This document shows, one piece after another, positions 33,744-42,223 of a DNA stretch of 45,513 nucleotides; within the stretch, counting starts at the first letter, position 1, and each line of letters begins with the position of its first letter. The position numbers and the translations under genes were made by a program. This DNA comes from Bacteroidota bacterium (GTDB taxonomy: Bacteria > Bacteroidota > Bacteroidia > Flavobacteriales > Flavobacteriaceae), in NCBI GenBank assembly GCA_012522045.1, contig JAAYLC010000031.1, positions 1 through 45,513 of the forward strand, read 5' to 3'. The notes beneath the pieces are model-generated. The model was not told the DNA's origin, did not search any database, and saw nothing but the letters and a program-made list of their open reading frames with translations.

Positions 33744-34721
33744 TCATTGTGTTGCCGGGGTAAATCGCTCGACGGGATTTTCATACGGCTCGAGGGTTTG
33801 TAAATAATCATAAATGGCAGCGATATCATCGATTTCCATTCCGGAATACATCACCCAAGGCATTAAAGTCTGAAATTCTCCGGGTTTTACATCGGGAAGC
33901 ACATAGTCGGCATCGGAATATTGTTTAAACATTTGAATAAATTCTGCTTTTGTATAATTCTTAATTCCGGTTTCGTGAGGGGTGAGGTTTGGAGCTCGTA
34001 AAATGCTTCCGTCGGGAAAAAGAAATTCTCTTCCGCCGCCGCCAACGGGACCTACAAATTTTCCTTTATCGAATTGCGTATGACATTCTGCACAAGCCGC
34101 TGCATTAAAAATGTATTCTCCGTATTTTACAGTATCGAATCTTGAAGGTTTAGATGTTAGATTTGCTTTTTGAGGCATGGTTCTCATTAATAAACTAAAC
34201 GGAAAATCAGCTTTTGAGGTCGGGTGATCTGTTGTAACCGGTGGCAAAGTTCTTAAAAAAGCAATAACCGATTCAATATCTTCACGGTCTAATTTTCCAA
34301 AATGATGATAAGGCATTACGGGAAAAATAGGTTCGCCGTCTTTTTTAACGCCCGTTGTAATCAATCGAAATAATTCGCCATCCGTCCATTCGCTGATTCC
34401 GAAAGAAGTGATGTTTGAAGACACAAAAATACCGGGAAACCCCATGTCTTGATTAAAAATTTCTCCACCGGCAAATTCAGTTCCGGGCGTTGGCGGTCCG
34501 GAAAACTTTGAGAAATCGCGATCAGAATGACAATCGGCACACATCATCACATGATAAGAAAGATACCTGCCACGTTCAATTTTTTCCTGAGTGATTTCAA
34601 TATCAATATATTCGGCCTTGCCTACATTAGGAAGCGCAAACTTTAGGTAACTTATGAGTATTGTGAGCAACAATACTAAAGTTGCTAAAAAATAAATTGA
34701 AATTCTTAATCCTTTTTTCAT
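33744..34721 (-). CDS. Membrane-anchored di-heme cytochrome c
   Basis: A 325-residue protein with an uncleaved N-terminal anchor (about residues 7-30) and two cytochrome c domains, each with a CxxCH heme site: CADCH at residues 61-65 and CAECH at 210-214. Candidate axial methionines follow in each domain (for example MPYHHF and TLMPW). It should carry electrons in the periplasm, perhaps for a dehydrogenase or oxidase encoded elsewhere. It is a single-gene unit; 94 bases separate its stop from the start of the histidine kinase gene. Confidence 0.9.
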   Translation of the reverse strand: MKKGLRISIYFLATLVLLLTILISYLKFALPNVGKAEYIDIEITQEKIERGRYLSYHVMMCADCHSDRDFSKFSGPPTPGTEFAGGEIFNQDMGFPGIFVSSNITSFGISEWTDGELFRLITTGVKKDGEPIFPVMPYHHFGKLDREDIESVIAFLRTLPPVTTDHPTSKADFPFSLLMRTMPQKANLTSKPSRFDTVKYGEYIFNAAACAECHTQFDKGKFVGPVGGGGREFLFPDGSILRAPNLTPHETGIKNYTKAEFIQMFKQYSDADYVLPDVKPGEFQTLMPWVMYSGMEIDDIAAIYDYLQTLEPYENPVERFTPATQ

Positions 34722-34872
34722 TTGGTTAGTTTGTTTTGGATGGTTGGTTTTTAATTCGACTTTTAACGAAAAATCTGTTCACTTATTTAATCATCCAAAA
34801 ATATTTTATTCACATTTGAAAAGTATCAAAGAATTCCATGAGAATAAAAAAATATGGGAATTCATAGAGGGT

Positions 34873-34909
34873 AAAAAAAAGACAAGAATTACAAGCTGTA
34901 GTTCTTGTC
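34873..34909 (-). terminator. Intrinsic terminator of the QEGLA/ATP-grasp/AstE operon
   Basis: The inverted repeat GACAAGAATTAC (34881-34892) / GTAGTTCTTGTC (34898-34909), one G-T pair, is followed on the minus strand by eight T residues (34880-34873). It lies 46 bases beyond the stop at 34956. That supports a transcript running through the whole frameshifted AstE-like gene. The rest of the 234-base gap before the cytochrome gene shows nothing clear. Confidence 0.8.
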
Positions 34910-34955
34910 AAAGGGAAAAAAGAATAAAAAAAGCGATTTGGAATACCTCTAAAAT

Positions 34956-35856
34956 TTAGGACACTTGACGAACAACGAAAAATCCGTCATTTCCTTGACT
35001 TTGATAAAGGGGCATAAAAATATGGGCATTCCATTTGCTGTAAATTTGTTTTCCGTTATGCGTGGCAAGCAAATCACCTTCATTTATTTTTTGGAAATTC
35101 ACATAGCCGTCAGCCATCTTAAACGTGTCATTTTTTTTTGATTTCATGACGGTAATCAATTTCAAAAGTCTTTTGATTTTTCCGTTTGTTCTCCAGCGTA
35201 ACAGCAGCTTCCGGATAATTTTTAAGCGCATCGAGATTGAGTCCGCATGCGTGTTGCAGTGCCAGCCAAATGATGCCTTCGTGATGTTCGATAGATTCCG
35301 GACTGTCGTGTTGACCGCCTTCAAACACAAAACCGGTCATTCCGATACGACTTTTATAATGGTCAATACAGCCTTCCACAATATCAGAAAAACCGCGGAT
35401 TATATAGGTCGGAAATTTATGTGCCCAAGTATCGTTATCATTTACGTTTTGAACGGAAATGTAGGGTTCACTGGCTGCGGAAGTTGTATGACAATCTAAA
35501 AAGTAACGTTTTGTGAAAGCGTTTTTAGGATATTCATTTAAAATATCAATGATTTCAAACATTTCCTTTTTCTCTTTTGAATCTTTTGCAGCCGAAGCAA
35601 TGTTTTCCGCTGTCCACGTTCTGTTTAAGTCCTCATCGATAAAACGCACTTGACGTTTCAGTGCTTCTTTGTTTCCGACAACGCCCATTACTTTTCCTTG
35701 AATTGTGGGTTTTTCTGCTTCCAGAATTTCAAAAACTCTTTGCAGCGCATAAACTCCGCTGGGTTCATTGCCGTGGATTCCGGCAGTAATAAAAAGTAGT
35801 GCGCCTTTGTTGCCACTATCATAGGTTCCGATAATTCTTTCAATATTTTTCATCAT
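34956..35856 (-). pseudogene. Succinylglutamate desuccinylase/aspartoacylase (AstE/AspA)-family protein, frameshifted
   Basis: Frame 1 (35856-35128) gives 242 residues ending RHEIKKK. The zinc site is HGNE (His28, Glu31) plus His in FLDCHTTS, and the catalytic glutamate is in GFVFEGGQHD. The C-terminal beta domain (NDTFKMADGYVNFQKINEGDLL to the end FFVVRQVS) is in another frame that stops at 34956. The switch falls at nine adenines on the coding strand (35139-35131); eight would join the frames. The lesion could be a sequence error, a real mutation, or a slippage site. The family removes acyl groups from amino acids, on the M14 carboxypeptidase fold. It is the last gene of an operon, 12 bases after the ATP-grasp gene. 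Confidence 0.85.
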
Positions 35857-35868
35857 GATTTCTATTAA

Positions 35869-36921
35869 TTATTCCATCGTTGCCAATGCCCGATTGCTCA
35901 ATTTGTTTTGGTAATATTTTTTATAGTGAACTTTGCGTTCCAATGCATCGACAATGGTGTTTGTAAAATCTGTCATTCCGGTAATTTCACTGTGATCGAT
36001 GCCTCCGGGACTCAACACGTTGATTTCTATTAATTTGTCCTTAACCACGTCTAACCCAACAAAAAACAATCCGTCGCGAATAAGTTTTGGAGCGGTCAAC
36101 GAAACGATATGTTCAATTTCTTTGGTGAGTTTTCCTTTCTTCGGAATTCCGCCTAATGACAAATTACTTCTAAATTCGGTTTTGTCGCTGCTGATTCTTC
36201 TGATAATCGCATGTTGGCCGTCTTCTTCAAGAATTTTTCCGTTCATAAGCATCACGCGAACATCTCCTTTGCTTACTTCGGGCAGAAATTCTTGAGCAAT
36301 GATGTAGCCTTTTTCGGTTAATGTATCCAAAATCTGATTGAAGTTATTTTGTTCTTTGCCGATTTTATAAACGTTCTGTCCGCCGCTTCCTTCAAGAGGT
36401 TTTAATACAATTTCTTTGTTGTTTTCTTTCCAAAAATGGATGATGTCGTTTTTGTCGCGTGTGATTAAACTGTTGGGTTTGATTTCGGAAGGCAATTCTT
36501 CAAAATAGAGTTTGTCGATAAAAGCGTGACTCATAGCAAATGCGTCATTCAAAACTAAGACACCGGAACGCTGAATCATACGGGCAAATGCAATTCCGCT
36601 GTGTTCTGCCCATTGTCTGTCAAATGTTTCTTCTGTGGGATTGTTTCTCACAAACAAGATGTCAATTTCATTACTGTCAATTGTTTCGTAACCGAGCGTC
36701 TCATCCTGAATCTGAGACCAAAATTCTTTTAACGATTCCGTTTTAATGCCCTTTGGAATTTTACGACAACGCAAGTGAATGTTTTTGTCGCGGTAAAAAA
36801 TAAAATTGCCTACACCCATCACATATACATCGTGTCCGCGTTCATAGGCTTTGCGGAGAATGACGACTGTCGTACCGGGAATTTCAGTCTTAATGCTGTT
36901 TATTACAAAGCAAATTTTCAT
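35869..36921 (-). CDS. ATP-grasp ligase, glutathione-synthetase-like
   Basis: A 350-residue cytosolic ligase of the ATP-grasp superfamily, nearest in pattern to prokaryotic glutathione synthetase and RimK. The N-terminal pre-grasp domain begins MKICFVINSIKTE. The ATP-binding stretch is IVLKPLEGSGGQNVYKI, followed by the hinge AQEFLPEVSKGDVRVMLMNGKIL and the metal-binding FVGLDVVKDKLIEINVLSPGGID. It should form an amide bond between an acyl phosphate of one substrate and an amine of another; substrate identity is unknown. No gamma-glutamylcysteine ligase is adjacent, so glutathione synthesis is not supported by context. It sits between a QEGLA metalloprotease gene (24 bases upstream) and an AstE-like gene (12 bases downstream). 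Confidence 0.85.
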   Translation of the reverse strand: MKICFVINSIKTEIPGTTVVILRKAYERGHDVYVMGVGNFIFYRDKNIHLRCRKIPKGIKTESLKEFWSQIQDETLGYETIDSNEIDILFVRNNPTEETFDRQWAEHSGIAFARMIQRSGVLVLNDAFAMSHAFIDKLYFEELPSEIKPNSLITRDKNDIIHFWKENNKEIVLKPLEGSGGQNVYKIGKEQNNFNQILDTLTEKGYIIAQEFLPEVSKGDVRVMLMNGKILEEDGQHAIIRRISSDKTEFRSNLSLGGIPKKGKLTKEIEHIVSLTAPKLIRDGLFFVGLDVVKDKLIEINVLSPGGIDHSEITGMTDFTNTIVDALERKVHYKKYYQNKLSNRALATME

Positions 36922-36945
36922 AGTTTCTTGGGATTAAATTAGTGG

Positions 36946-38808
36946 TTAAATCAGTTTGTGTATAGGCGTTTCATTTTTTATTTCTGACAATTTATTTTTA
37001 TAGGTTTTACTTTTCATATACCTCGGAATAATTTCAGGTGTTTTAACGAGATTCCGTGCTTTTAAATCTTGAATCATCGGAACGTGTTCCAAAGCCATTT
37101 TTCCCGACAATAAAATTTCCAAATCATTTTCTTTCAGATAATCCATAAGTTGCATAAATCCGCGCAGATAAATAATATCTTTTAAAAATCCGCCTCCTTG
37201 GAAAATTCGTGACGTAATGGCAAATGCCGAATTTTTGGAAAATCCGTAGTTTTTATAAAGCAGCATAAATGTTTCTCTGAAAGTGGCATCGTCCAAAAGT
37301 GCTTCTCCGGCAACGACCCGTCCGGCAAGGGTTCGTAATCGGTTGGCCGTTAAACCGTCAACTAAGTATTCTGCTAAAATTGCAATTCCTTCTTGCAGTG
37401 CTTCATAATTTGCCAAGCCTTGGGAAAGTTGACTCAGCGGCTGACGACTTCCGTTGTAATAGGTCAAAACATGCGTGCCGACTTCGTGTTGAATTAACGC
37501 TTTTGCTTGGCGTTCTGTCATTGTATAATGTGCCGGAATGTAAAGTTCGCCTTTGGAAACCATCATCACATTGACGTCCTCACGAATGTGGATTTTGGAA
37601 TTGAAATCGGGAGATTGTTCTTTAAAATATTCAAATTCTTCTGCTGCCATATCGGCAAAAATTTCAGCAGTAATTGTTTTTTCATTTTCTCGATTGGTGT
37701 CTTCAGGGAAATGCTCTAAAATTTCTTTAGCCGTGTTCCATAATTTTTTTTCAATGACACCATACAGTCTTAAACTGCTGTAAAAAAAGTTTTTAGACCC
37801 GCGTTCTTTGAGCATGGTCAATTCTTGATCGATTTGATTTCTTTTCTGCTGATATAAAAAAGACAATTCGGGATCGTCAATTTCATCGATTCGCAAGGTG
37901 TACAATTCTCTTTTTAACAAATCCGGATCCAAAGGAAGAAGCCGATAATGATAGGGCAATACTTTTTCAAAATCGGTTTCAAAAAAACACGATTCAATCG
38001 ATTGAATGTTTACGGGAGCAATCAACAATAAAAATTGATATTGATTTTCAATTTGAGTGAGTTGCCTGTCGATTTTAAACAATTCCTCATGAATTCGCCG
38101 ACGTCCCAAAGCGGCATAATTCTTTATTTCCGATGATGTCTGAACTCTGATAAATTCAAAAAGTGCTTTGTGAATGGCTTTGGCAAAATTATCTCTGAAT
38201 TTTCTGAAATATAAAGGATATACCGTTCCGTTTTGCGAGCGATATACGGGCGGAATTTCAATTCCGATATACGTACCTCCGTGATTTTTGATTTTTTCGA
38301 TACTAAAAAAAGCTTGCTGTGAAGGGGGTTGACGTTCTTTGGTTTGCTCAACTCTTGCAGTCAGCGGCTTTTCATACCGATGACTTTCTATTTTATCCAA
38401 TTCTTTTTTTAAAACATTCAAAGAAACCGGAAGTTTATGAGAAGGTCCTCGAATGATAAATTCATTGCTGTCACTTGAACCGGAATAAATTTCAATCACT
38501 ATAAAAGATCGAAATTTCGTGCTCATTTTTTCTGTGAGCAGGTTGACAAATTCGTGGTAATATTCAAAATTTTCAGTTCCGACAATCAAAAAGGAAGCAG
38601 TTGTCCGCACCAACCGAATGGTTGCTGCGTCGTCCGGAACTTTCCGATAAATCATCAAAAAAGGAACGTCGTGTTCCAAATGCAGATAACCGTCATAAGG
38701 TAAAGGTGTGATGGTTTTTCCTCCGGATTCCAATCCACCGATTATCGAATCAATTTCAATTTCCTTGGCAATCATTTTTGTAATTATCTTTAACGAATCA
38801 AATTTCAT
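36946..38808 (-). CDS. QEGLA-motif (DUF1704) metalloprotease, MATCAP-like
   Basis: A 620-residue soluble protein. The zincin site is HEVGTH (residues 441-446) with the third ligand expected in the QEG block LQEGIAILAEYL (Gln472-Glu473). This HExxTH plus QEG arrangement defines DUF1704. Its bacterial members carry the vague name flavohemoglobin expression-modulating QEGLA protein; its animal members (MATCAP) remove the C-terminal tyrosine of alpha-tubulin. The first 350 residues form a large N-terminal domain of unknown role. It is the first gene of the three-gene operon. The sequence supports a metallopeptidase; its bacterial substrate is unknown. Confidence 0.85.
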   Translation of the reverse strand: MKFDSLKIITKMIAKEIEIDSIIGGLESGGKTITPLPYDGYLHLEHDVPFLMIYRKVPDDAATIRLVRTTASFLIVGTENFEYYHEFVNLLTEKMSTKFRSFIVIEIYSGSSDSNEFIIRGPSHKLPVSLNVLKKELDKIESHRYEKPLTARVEQTKERQPPSQQAFFSIEKIKNHGGTYIGIEIPPVYRSQNGTVYPLYFRKFRDNFAKAIHKALFEFIRVQTSSEIKNYAALGRRRIHEELFKIDRQLTQIENQYQFLLLIAPVNIQSIESCFFETDFEKVLPYHYRLLPLDPDLLKRELYTLRIDEIDDPELSFLYQQKRNQIDQELTMLKERGSKNFFYSSLRLYGVIEKKLWNTAKEILEHFPEDTNRENEKTITAEIFADMAAEEFEYFKEQSPDFNSKIHIREDVNVMMVSKGELYIPAHYTMTERQAKALIQHEVGTHVLTYYNGSRQPLSQLSQGLANYEALQEGIAILAEYLVDGLTANRLRTLAGRVVAGEALLDDATFRETFMLLYKNYGFSKNSAFAITSRIFQGGGFLKDIIYLRGFMQLMDYLKENDLEILLSGKMALEHVPMIQDLKARNLVKTPEIIPRYMKSKTYKNKLSEIKNETPIHKLI

Positions 38809-38926
38809 TGAAAGTTAAATAAATAGCAGTTTCGGCAATTCTTTTTTAAAATACTTTAACTTGATTTCTGATTATTTTAAAGTTTATATAAATCGGGTTG
38901 GTAAATATCATATCCGCCGGAATGGT

Positions 38927-38934
38927 TACTTTTG
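38927..38934 (+). promoter_or_regulatory. Predicted -7 element of the SDR gene
   Basis: TACTTTTG is an exact TAnnTTTG match, 19 bases before the ATG at 38954. A TTG at 38898-38900 is a possible -33 element, but the 26-base gap is longer than usual. The 145-base region also serves as upstream DNA for the divergent QEGLA operon, for which I found no clear box. Confidence 0.5.
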
Positions 38935-38953
38935 AATATTTAAAACAAATCGC

Positions 38954-39838
38954 ATGGAATATTCGGCTAAAATGCTTAAAGAGGATGCTTTGAAAGGGAA
39001 AACCTTCGTTGTAACAGGAGGGGGGAGCGGATTGGGAAAATCAATGAGTACCTATTTTTTAGAACTCGGCGCAGCAGTTGTTATCACTTCCAGAAATACA
39101 GACAAACTTTTGGCTGTAAAAGACGAGCTTGAAACAAAAACAGGAGGCCGGGTAGCTGCTATCGGATGTGATGTCCGAAATTATGACGAAGTTGAAAATA
39201 TGGTAGCCGAATCCTTAGAAATTTTTGGAAAAATTGATGGACTGGTTAACAATGCAGCCGGAAATTTTATTTCGCCCACCGAAAGACTTTCAGCGAATGC
39301 ATTTGATACGATAATAGATATTGTTTTAAAAGGCACAAAAAACTGTACGTTAGCACTTGGCAAACATTGGATTGAGAATAAAGAAACCAATAAAATCGTG
39401 TTAAACATTGTTACGACGTATGCTTTTACCGGATCGGGGTATGTAGTGCCGAGCGCAACAGCAAAAGCTGGAGTTCTGGCACTCACACGTTCATTGGCGA
39501 TAGAATGGGCTAAATACGGAATTCGGTCAAATGCCATTGCTCCGGGACCATTTCCCACTGAAGGCGCATGGAATCGGTTAGTGCCGGGCGATTTAAAAGA
39601 CAAATTCGATTTGACCAAAAAAGTACCGCTGAAACGTTACGGGAATCATCAGGAATTGGCAAACTTGGCGGCATATTTAGTTTCTGATTTTTCTGCATAT
39701 ATTAATGGAGAAGTGATTGTAATTGACGGAGGCGAATGGCTAAAAGGAGCCGGTCAGTTTAATCTTTTAGAACAAATTCCTGAATCTATGTGGGATAGGG
39801 TAGAAATGACGATACGCAGTAAAAATAAAAAAGAATAA
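38954..39838 (+). CDS. SDR oxidoreductase, 2,4-dienoyl-CoA reductase-like
   Basis: A 294-residue NAD(P)H-dependent reductase. The cofactor motif is TGGGSGLG (near residue 21), NNAAGNF is the conserved NNAG element, and the segment GYVVPSATAKAGVLALTRSLAIEWAKYGIR is strikingly close to that of mitochondrial 2,4-dienoyl-CoA reductase DECR1, including SAxAKAGV in place of the classical YxxxK. The ending IVIDGGEWLKGAGQFNLL also fits. It should reduce 2,4-dienoyl-CoA in the oxidation of polyunsaturated fatty acids, in the cytosol. It is a single-gene unit, separated from parA by 113 bases. Confidence 0.85.
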   Translation: MEYSAKMLKEDALKGKTFVVTGGGSGLGKSMSTYFLELGAAVVITSRNTDKLLAVKDELETKTGGRVAAIGCDVRNYDEVENMVAESLEIFGKIDGLVNNAAGNFISPTERLSANAFDTIIDIVLKGTKNCTLALGKHWIENKETNKIVLNIVTTYAFTGSGYVVPSATAKAGVLALTRSLAIEWAKYGIRSNAIAPGPFPTEGAWNRLVPGDLKDKFDLTKKVPLKRYGNHQELANLAAYLVSDFSAYINGEVIVIDGGEWLKGAGQFNLLEQIPESMWDRVEMTIRSKNKKE

Positions 39839-39951
39839 TCGCGTTTGTATTTTATGTTGTAAATAAAAGTTTGCTGACAACTGTTGATAAAATGGGTTTT
39901 CATTCCGTGTAAATAGTTGTACTTTTAGCAGCTAAAATTTGGAACTATTTA

Positions 39952-40722
39952 ATGGGTAAAATAATTGCAATTGCGAATCAAAAAGGAGGCGTAGGAAAAA
40001 CTACGACATCAGTGAATCTTGCCGCCGCTCTTGGAGTGTTGGAAAAAAAAGTATTGCTAATTGATGCCGATCCTCAGGCAAATGCCACTTCCGGATTGGG
40101 TATCAATGTCGAAGAAGTTGAAATCGGTACTTATCAACTTTTGGAACATACCGCTACGGCTCGAGAAGCTTTGATCACAACCAATTCGCCAAATTTAGAT
40201 CTTATTCCGGCTCATATTGACTTGGTAGCTATTGAAATTGAACTCGTCGATCAGGCACAACGAGAATATATGATGAAAATGGCACTTGCAGACATCGTTT
40301 CCGATTATGATTATATTTTGATTGATTGTGCACCATCATTGGGATTGTTAACTTTGAATGCACTCACGGTTGCAGATTCGGTAATCATTCCTATTCAATG
40401 TGAATATTTTGCATTGGAAGGATTGGGGAAATTACTCAATACCATTAAAAGTGTTCAGAAAATTCACAATCCGGGCTTGGATATTGAAGGGTTGTTGTTG
40501 ACGATGTACGATCAACGTCTGAGGTTATCAAATCAAGTGGTGGATGAAGTTCGAAAACATTTTGACGAAATGGTTTTTGACACCATTATTCAACGAAATG
40601 TGCGTTTAAGCGAAGCACCGAGTTTTGGAGAAAGCATCATCAGTTATGATGCTGCGAGTAAAGGAGCTGAAAATTATTTGGCGTTGGCACATGAATTAAT
40701 AACTAAAAATGAAAAGATATAA
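39952..40722 (+). CDS. parA: Chromosome partitioning ATPase ParA (Soj)
   Basis: A 256-residue MinD/ParA-type ATPase. The deviant Walker A KGGVGKTT is at about residues 11-18, Walker A' DADPQANATSGLG at 39-51, and Walker B YILIDCAPSLGLLTLNAL at about 123-140. It lacks the N-terminal DNA-binding extension of plasmid type Ia ParA, which fits a chromosomal protein. With ParB it segregates origin regions along the nucleoid. Its stop abuts the parB ATG with no gap. No parS-like palindrome was found in the window. Confidence 0.95.
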   Translation: MGKIIAIANQKGGVGKTTTSVNLAAALGVLEKKVLLIDADPQANATSGLGINVEEVEIGTYQLLEHTATAREALITTNSPNLDLIPAHIDLVAIEIELVDQAQREYMMKMALADIVSDYDYILIDCAPSLGLLTLNALTVADSVIIPIQCEYFALEGLGKLLNTIKSVQKIHNPGLDIEGLLLTMYDQRLRLSNQVVDEVRKHFDEMVFDTIIQRNVRLSEAPSFGESIISYDAASKGAENYLALAHELITKNEKI

Positions 40723-41616
40723 ATGGCGAAAGCAGTTAGAAAACAAGCATTGGGACGCGGACTTTCAGCGTTGTTGGACGATTCGGTAAACGACATTAAA
40801 TCTGTTGAAGATAAAAATGCCGACAAAGTCGTTGGAAATATTGTAGAGCTTGAACTGTCAGGAATTGAAGTAAATCCTTTTCAACCGCGGTCTAGTTTTA
40901 ACGAAGATGCTTTACGCGAATTGGCTTCCTCAATCAAGGAATTGGGTGTTATTCAGCCGATTACGGTTCGAAAAATCGGATTTAAGAAATATCAATTGGT
41001 AAGTGGTGAGCGTCGGTTTCGAGCATCAAAAATGGTAGGATTGGAACGGATTCCTGCATACGTGCGAATTGCAAACGATCAAGAATCGCTTGAAATGGCA
41101 TTGGTAGAAAATATCCAACGTCAAGATCTTGACCCAATTGAAATTGCTTTGTCTTATCAACGGCTGATTGAAGAAATTCAGGTTACGCAAGAAGTGCTTA
41201 GTGAACGAGTCGGGAAAAATCGTTCTACCATTGCCAATTATCTTCGGCTGCTGAAATTAGATCCGATTATTCAAACGGGAATGCGTGACGGTTTCATTTC
41301 AATGGGGCACGGTCGTGCGCTGATTAACGTAGAGGACACTGCAAGTCAGTTGGAAATTTACGAAAAAATTCTTGCCCGAAATCTTTCGGTTAGAGAAACC
41401 GAAGCTTTGGTGAGGGAACTTAAAAATCCAAAATCCAAATCTGAAGTAAAAAACAAAGAAATTCCGGTACATATCAAAAAGGCAAAACGGGAACTTTCTG
41501 ATTTTTTTGATTCTAAGGTAGATATAAAAGTATCGAAATCAGGAAAAGGACAGGTTTCGATTTCATTTTCCAATGACAAAGATTTTGAACGCATTGTGAA
41601 GCTCTTAAAAAAGTGA
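40723..41616 (+). CDS. parB: Chromosome partitioning protein ParB (Spo0J)
   Basis: A 297-residue DNA-binding CTPase. The N-terminus KQALGRGLSALL is the ParA-interacting peptide. The ParB domain has NPFQPRSSF, the CTP-binding GERRFRASK and ENIQRQDLDPIE motifs, and the helix-turn-helix ERVGKNRSTIANYLRLLKL. A C-terminal dimerisation domain follows. Together with ParA it condenses DNA around parS and loads SMC. The stop overlaps the next gene by four bases (GTGA). Confidence 0.95.
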   Translation: MAKAVRKQALGRGLSALLDDSVNDIKSVEDKNADKVVGNIVELELSGIEVNPFQPRSSFNEDALRELASSIKELGVIQPITVRKIGFKKYQLVSGERRFRASKMVGLERIPAYVRIANDQESLEMALVENIQRQDLDPIEIALSYQRLIEEIQVTQEVLSERVGKNRSTIANYLRLLKLDPIIQTGMRDGFISMGHGRALINVEDTASQLEIYEKILARNLSVRETEALVRELKNPKSKSEVKNKEIPVHIKKAKRELSDFFDSKVDIKVSKSGKGQVSISFSNDKDFERIVKLLKK

Positions 41617-42209
41617 GAAAAATCCTGCTGCATATTGTTTTTATAATCAGTTTCTCGTGTTTTTCTCAAGAAACAGATAGTTTGCGGGTATCCAGAGACA
41701 GCATTCCATTTCGAGTGGCAACGCTACAAGAACCGCTTCCCGAATACGATCCGTTGGCACCTTCGCGCGCCGCTTTTTATTCGGCCGTACTTCCGGGTTT
41801 GGGTCAGATTTACAATAAACGATATTGGAAAGTTCCCATTGTGTATGGCGGAATAGCAACATCCATTTATTTTTACAGTGAAAATAGAACAGATTACAAC
41901 CGCTTTAGAAATGCCTACAAAAGACGGTTGGCAGGTTTTAAAGACGATGAATTTTATGGCAATGGAAACGAACCGCTCATCTCAAACGATCGTTTGATTA
42001 ATGCCCAACGTACAGCACAGAAAAACATGAGCATGAGTCTGATGGTTGCAGTGGGAATTTATTTGTTGAATATTATTGATGCCAATGTCGATGCACATTT
42101 AAAGCAATACGACGTTCGTGAAGATTTAAGCCTTCGTCCCAAATTGGACATTGACCCGATAAGCAATCAGACACATTACGGATTTTCATTGCGATTCCAA
42201 ATACATTAA
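41613..42209 (+). CDS. DUF5683 envelope protein
   Basis: A 198-residue protein with a cleavable signal peptide (about residues 1-19, ending SCFS). The conserved DUF5683 segment is PSRAAFYSAVLPGLGQIYNKRYWKVPIVYGG, then one or two hydrophobic segments (YGGIATSIYFY; MVAVGIYLLNIIDANVDAHL). The function is unknown. GTG 41613 is the start because it overlaps the parB stop and yields the signal peptide. The gene lies in the parAB-dapB-lepB cluster widespread in Flavobacteriia. Confidence 0.85.
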   Translation: MRKILLHIVFIISFSCFSQETDSLRVSRDSIPFRVATLQEPLPEYDPLAPSRAAFYSAVLPGLGQIYNKRYWKVPIVYGGIATSIYFYSENRTDYNRFRNAYKRRLAGFKDDEFYGNGNEPLISNDRLINAQRTAQKNMSMSLMVAVGIYLLNIIDANVDAHLKQYDVREDLSLRPKLDIDPISNQTHYGFSLRFQIH

Positions 42210-42223
42210 AAAAATAATTACAA

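Noticed and set aside
39882-39890. TGTTGATAA, reverse complement TTATCAACA, resembling a DnaA box before parA
   Set aside because: One mismatch to TTATCCACA, a single copy, and no AT-rich repeat array or dnaA nearby. Chance in AT-rich DNA is likely.
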